Below are positions 62,690-64,000 of a DNA stretch of 64,000 bases, piece by piece. Origin of the DNA: Phenylobacterium zucineum HLK1 (GTDB lineage: Bacteria > Pseudomonadota > Alphaproteobacteria > Caulobacterales > Caulobacteraceae); NCBI RefSeq assembly GCF_000017265.1, contig NC_011144.1, positions 3,078,001-3,142,000 on the forward strand, written 5' to 3'. How positions within the stretch are numbered: the stretch's first letter is position 1; every line of letters begins with the position of its first letter. The notes under the pieces are model-generated. The model was given only the letters and a program-made list of their open reading frames with translations, did no database searches and was not told the DNA's origin. The translations under genes and the position numbers were made by a program.

Positions 62690-63385
62690 ATGGCACGCCC
62701 CCGGTCCGAGATGTCGCTGAAACTGGCGCGCGAGGTGCTGGGCGTCAGTTCGCTCTCGACCCCGGCCGAGGTCCGGCGCGCGTTCCGCGAGGCCGCCAAG
62801 CGCGCCCACCCGGACGGCGGCGGCGACGACGGGGCCTTCCGCCAGGTGGTCGAGGCCTACCGCCGCCTGCGCAATCCGGTGGACGACGGGCTGGCCCCGC
62901 CGCCCGTGAAGGCGTCCGCTCCGGCGCCCGACCCGCGCCTGACCATCGCGCCGATCACCGCCCTGCTGGGGGGCATCGCCGAGCACCGCCTGCCGGACGG
63001 CCGGCTGATCCGCATCACCCTGCCCGCCGGCCTCCGCTCGGGCGACAAGGTCCGCGCCGGCGAGGCGCGGCTGGAAGTCTATGTCCGCGCCGAGGGCGGG
63101 GTGCTGGTCCGCGGCCACGACCTGTGGATGACGGCGCACCTGCCGACCGCGACCCTGCGCAAGGGCGGGCGGATCACCCTCGACACCCCGCTCGGCAAGC
63201 GCATCGTCTGGATCACCCGCAAGGCGGCCGACCGCGGCCTCGTGCGCCTGGAGGGCCAGGGCCTGCCCGCCCGCGGCCGCCACCCCAAGGGCCACCTGTT
63301 CATCCGCCTGGCCCAGACCGCGGGCGCGGCCGACAGCGCCGCGCTGTCCCTGCTTCGCCGCTTCGCCGCCGCCTGGGCTGCGTAG
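62690..63385 (+). CDS. Short J-domain protein with a C-terminal DnaJ substrate domain
   Basis: A 231-residue J-protein. The J domain (about residues 10-60) has HPD in RAHPDGGGDDG, and the rest (about 85-200) has a single DnaJ C-terminal-like sandwich (HRLPDGRLIRITLPAGLRSGDKVRAGE and GLPARGRHPKGHLFIRL). No G/F-rich region or zinc finger. It differs from the full CbpA-like J-protein at 14609. The ATG at 62690 precedes by 757 bases the aroC start; the gap to aroC is 61 bases, so they may be cotranscribed. Confidence 0.85.
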   Translation: MARPRSEMSLKLAREVLGVSSLSTPAEVRRAFREAAKRAHPDGGGDDGAFRQVVEAYRRLRNPVDDGLAPPPVKASAPAPDPRLTIAPITALLGGIAEHRLPDGRLIRITLPAGLRSGDKVRAGEARLEVYVRAEGGVLVRGHDLWMTAHLPTATLRKGGRITLDTPLGKRIVWITRKAADRGLVRLEGQGLPARGRHPKGHLFIRLAQTAGAADSAALSLLRRFAAAWAA

Positions 63386-63446
63386 AGTGGGCCGCGTGAG
63401 CGGGCCGTTTGTGGCGCTTCCGGGGTTCGGCTAAGGAAGCCCGGCC

Positions 63447-64000
63447 ATGTCGCACAACACCTTCGGCCACCTATTCCGCGTCACCACCTGGGGCGAGAGC
63501 CACGGGCCGGCGCTGGGCTGCGTGGTCGACGGCTGCCCGCCGGGCGTCCCGCTGACCGAGGCCGACATCCAGCCCTGGCTCGACCGTCGCCGGCCCGGCC
63601 AGGGCAAGTTCGTCACCCAGCGCCAGGAGCCGGACGCGGTCCGCATCCTCTCCGGCGTGTTCCAGGACGAACGGACGACCGCGAAGTTCGGGGGCCAGGT
63701 GACCACCGGCACGCCCATCTCGCTGATCATCGAGAACACCGACCAGCGCAGCCGCGACTATTCCGAGATCGCCACCAGCTTCCGACCCGGGCACGCCGAC
63801 TATCCCTACTTCGCCAAGTACGGGGTCCGCGACTACCGGGGCGGCGGCCGATCCTCGGCCCGCGAGACCGCCGCGCGCGTCGCCGCCGGAGCGATCGCCC
63901 GCAAGCTGCTGCCCGGCGTCACCATCCGGGGCGCCGTCGTCCAGATCGGGCCGCATGCGGTGGATCCCGGACGGATCGACTTCTCGGTCACCGGCGACAA
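63447..64000 (+). CDS. aroC: Chorismate synthase (5' part; window ends)
   Basis: Last step of the shikimate pathway, converting EPSP to chorismate with FMN. The frame starts at the ATG at 63447 with [33 protein letters not shown], the AroC signature 1, and includes [17 protein letters not shown], then [38 protein letters not shown], signature 2. At least 184 of about 365 codons lie in the window; the rest is cut off. No disruption is visible. Confidence 0.97.

Overview
The window is a high-G+C chromosomal segment of an alphaproteobacterium, most likely of the Caulobacterales (Caulobacter or Phenylobacterium). Reasons: many two-component kinases of the cell-cycle DivJ/PleC type, a MucR/Ros regulator, a good CtrA-type box (TTAA-N7-TTAA plus a TTAACCAT half-site) and clustered GANTC (CcrM) sites, a large TonB-dependent receptor, and a ccmIEFH operon. 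This assignment is by inference; no search was run. Almost all of it is ordinary, densely packed chromosome. There are no insertion sequences, phage genes, rRNA or CRISPR arrays.

Layout. 1-6.4 kb (minus strand): 5'-part of glnE, a sensor kinase/response regulator pair and a DegP/HtrA protease. 6.5-10.5 kb: ccmI-ccmE-ccmF-ccmH for cytochrome c maturation, followed upstream by a 457-residue gene I do not recognise. 12-14.6 kb: a PepSY-protein/response regulator/histidine kinase operon with a PhoP-like tandem repeat (GTTCAG-N5-GTTCAG) in its promoter. 14.6-18.5 kb: CbpA-like J-protein, DUF805 protein, YcgN-type protein, ABC-F ATPase. 18.5-21.5 kb: a 480-base gene-free stretch with strong hairpins and an exact 18-base repeat (candidate structured RNA), then an ABC importer of the SsuABC/ThiXYZ type. 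21.5-28.3 kb: TonB-C-like periplasmic protein, a CtrA-box gene, prfC, ydcH-like, TerC, LigC-like ligase, DUF1491. 28.3-38.1 kb: three histidine kinases, SufE, a PAS-type protein, mucR, a frameshifted enoyl-CoA hydratase and a divergent acyl-CoA synthetase. 38.2-47 kb: MaoC hydratase, trypsin-like protease, oligopeptidase B, GNAT, ahpC-ahpF, and a PepSY-TM iron-reductase-like pair under a Fur-like box. 47.1-47.4 kb: tRNA-Gln(UUG) and tRNA-Pro(CGG). 47.5-57.3 kb: LD-carboxypeptidase, SppA, a TPR/2OG-Fe(II) oxygenase, a TonB-dependent receptor, a small secreted protein and a TPR/aspartyl-hydroxylase. 57.4-64 kb: DUF442 phosphatase-like and metallo-beta-lactamase-fold pair, acyl-CoA ligase, APH/P-loop kinase fusion, pdxH, a second J-protein and the 5'-part of aroC.

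How it works together: themes are envelope quality control (DegP, SppA, LdcA, two-component systems), peroxide and iron handling (AhpCF, Fur-boxed PepSY-TM pair, SufE, TonB receptor flanked by two iron hydroxylases), fatty-acid activation and beta-oxidation (two CoA ligases, MaoC, broken crotonase), and cell-cycle regulation. No obviously new defence or mobile system is present. The observations most worth following are the structured-RNA candidate at 18.6-18.9 kb, the C9-tract frameshift in the enoyl-CoA hydratase, the CtrA and PhoP-like operators, the terminator placed directly in front of terC, and the TonB receptor flanked by two TPR-fused hydroxylases.
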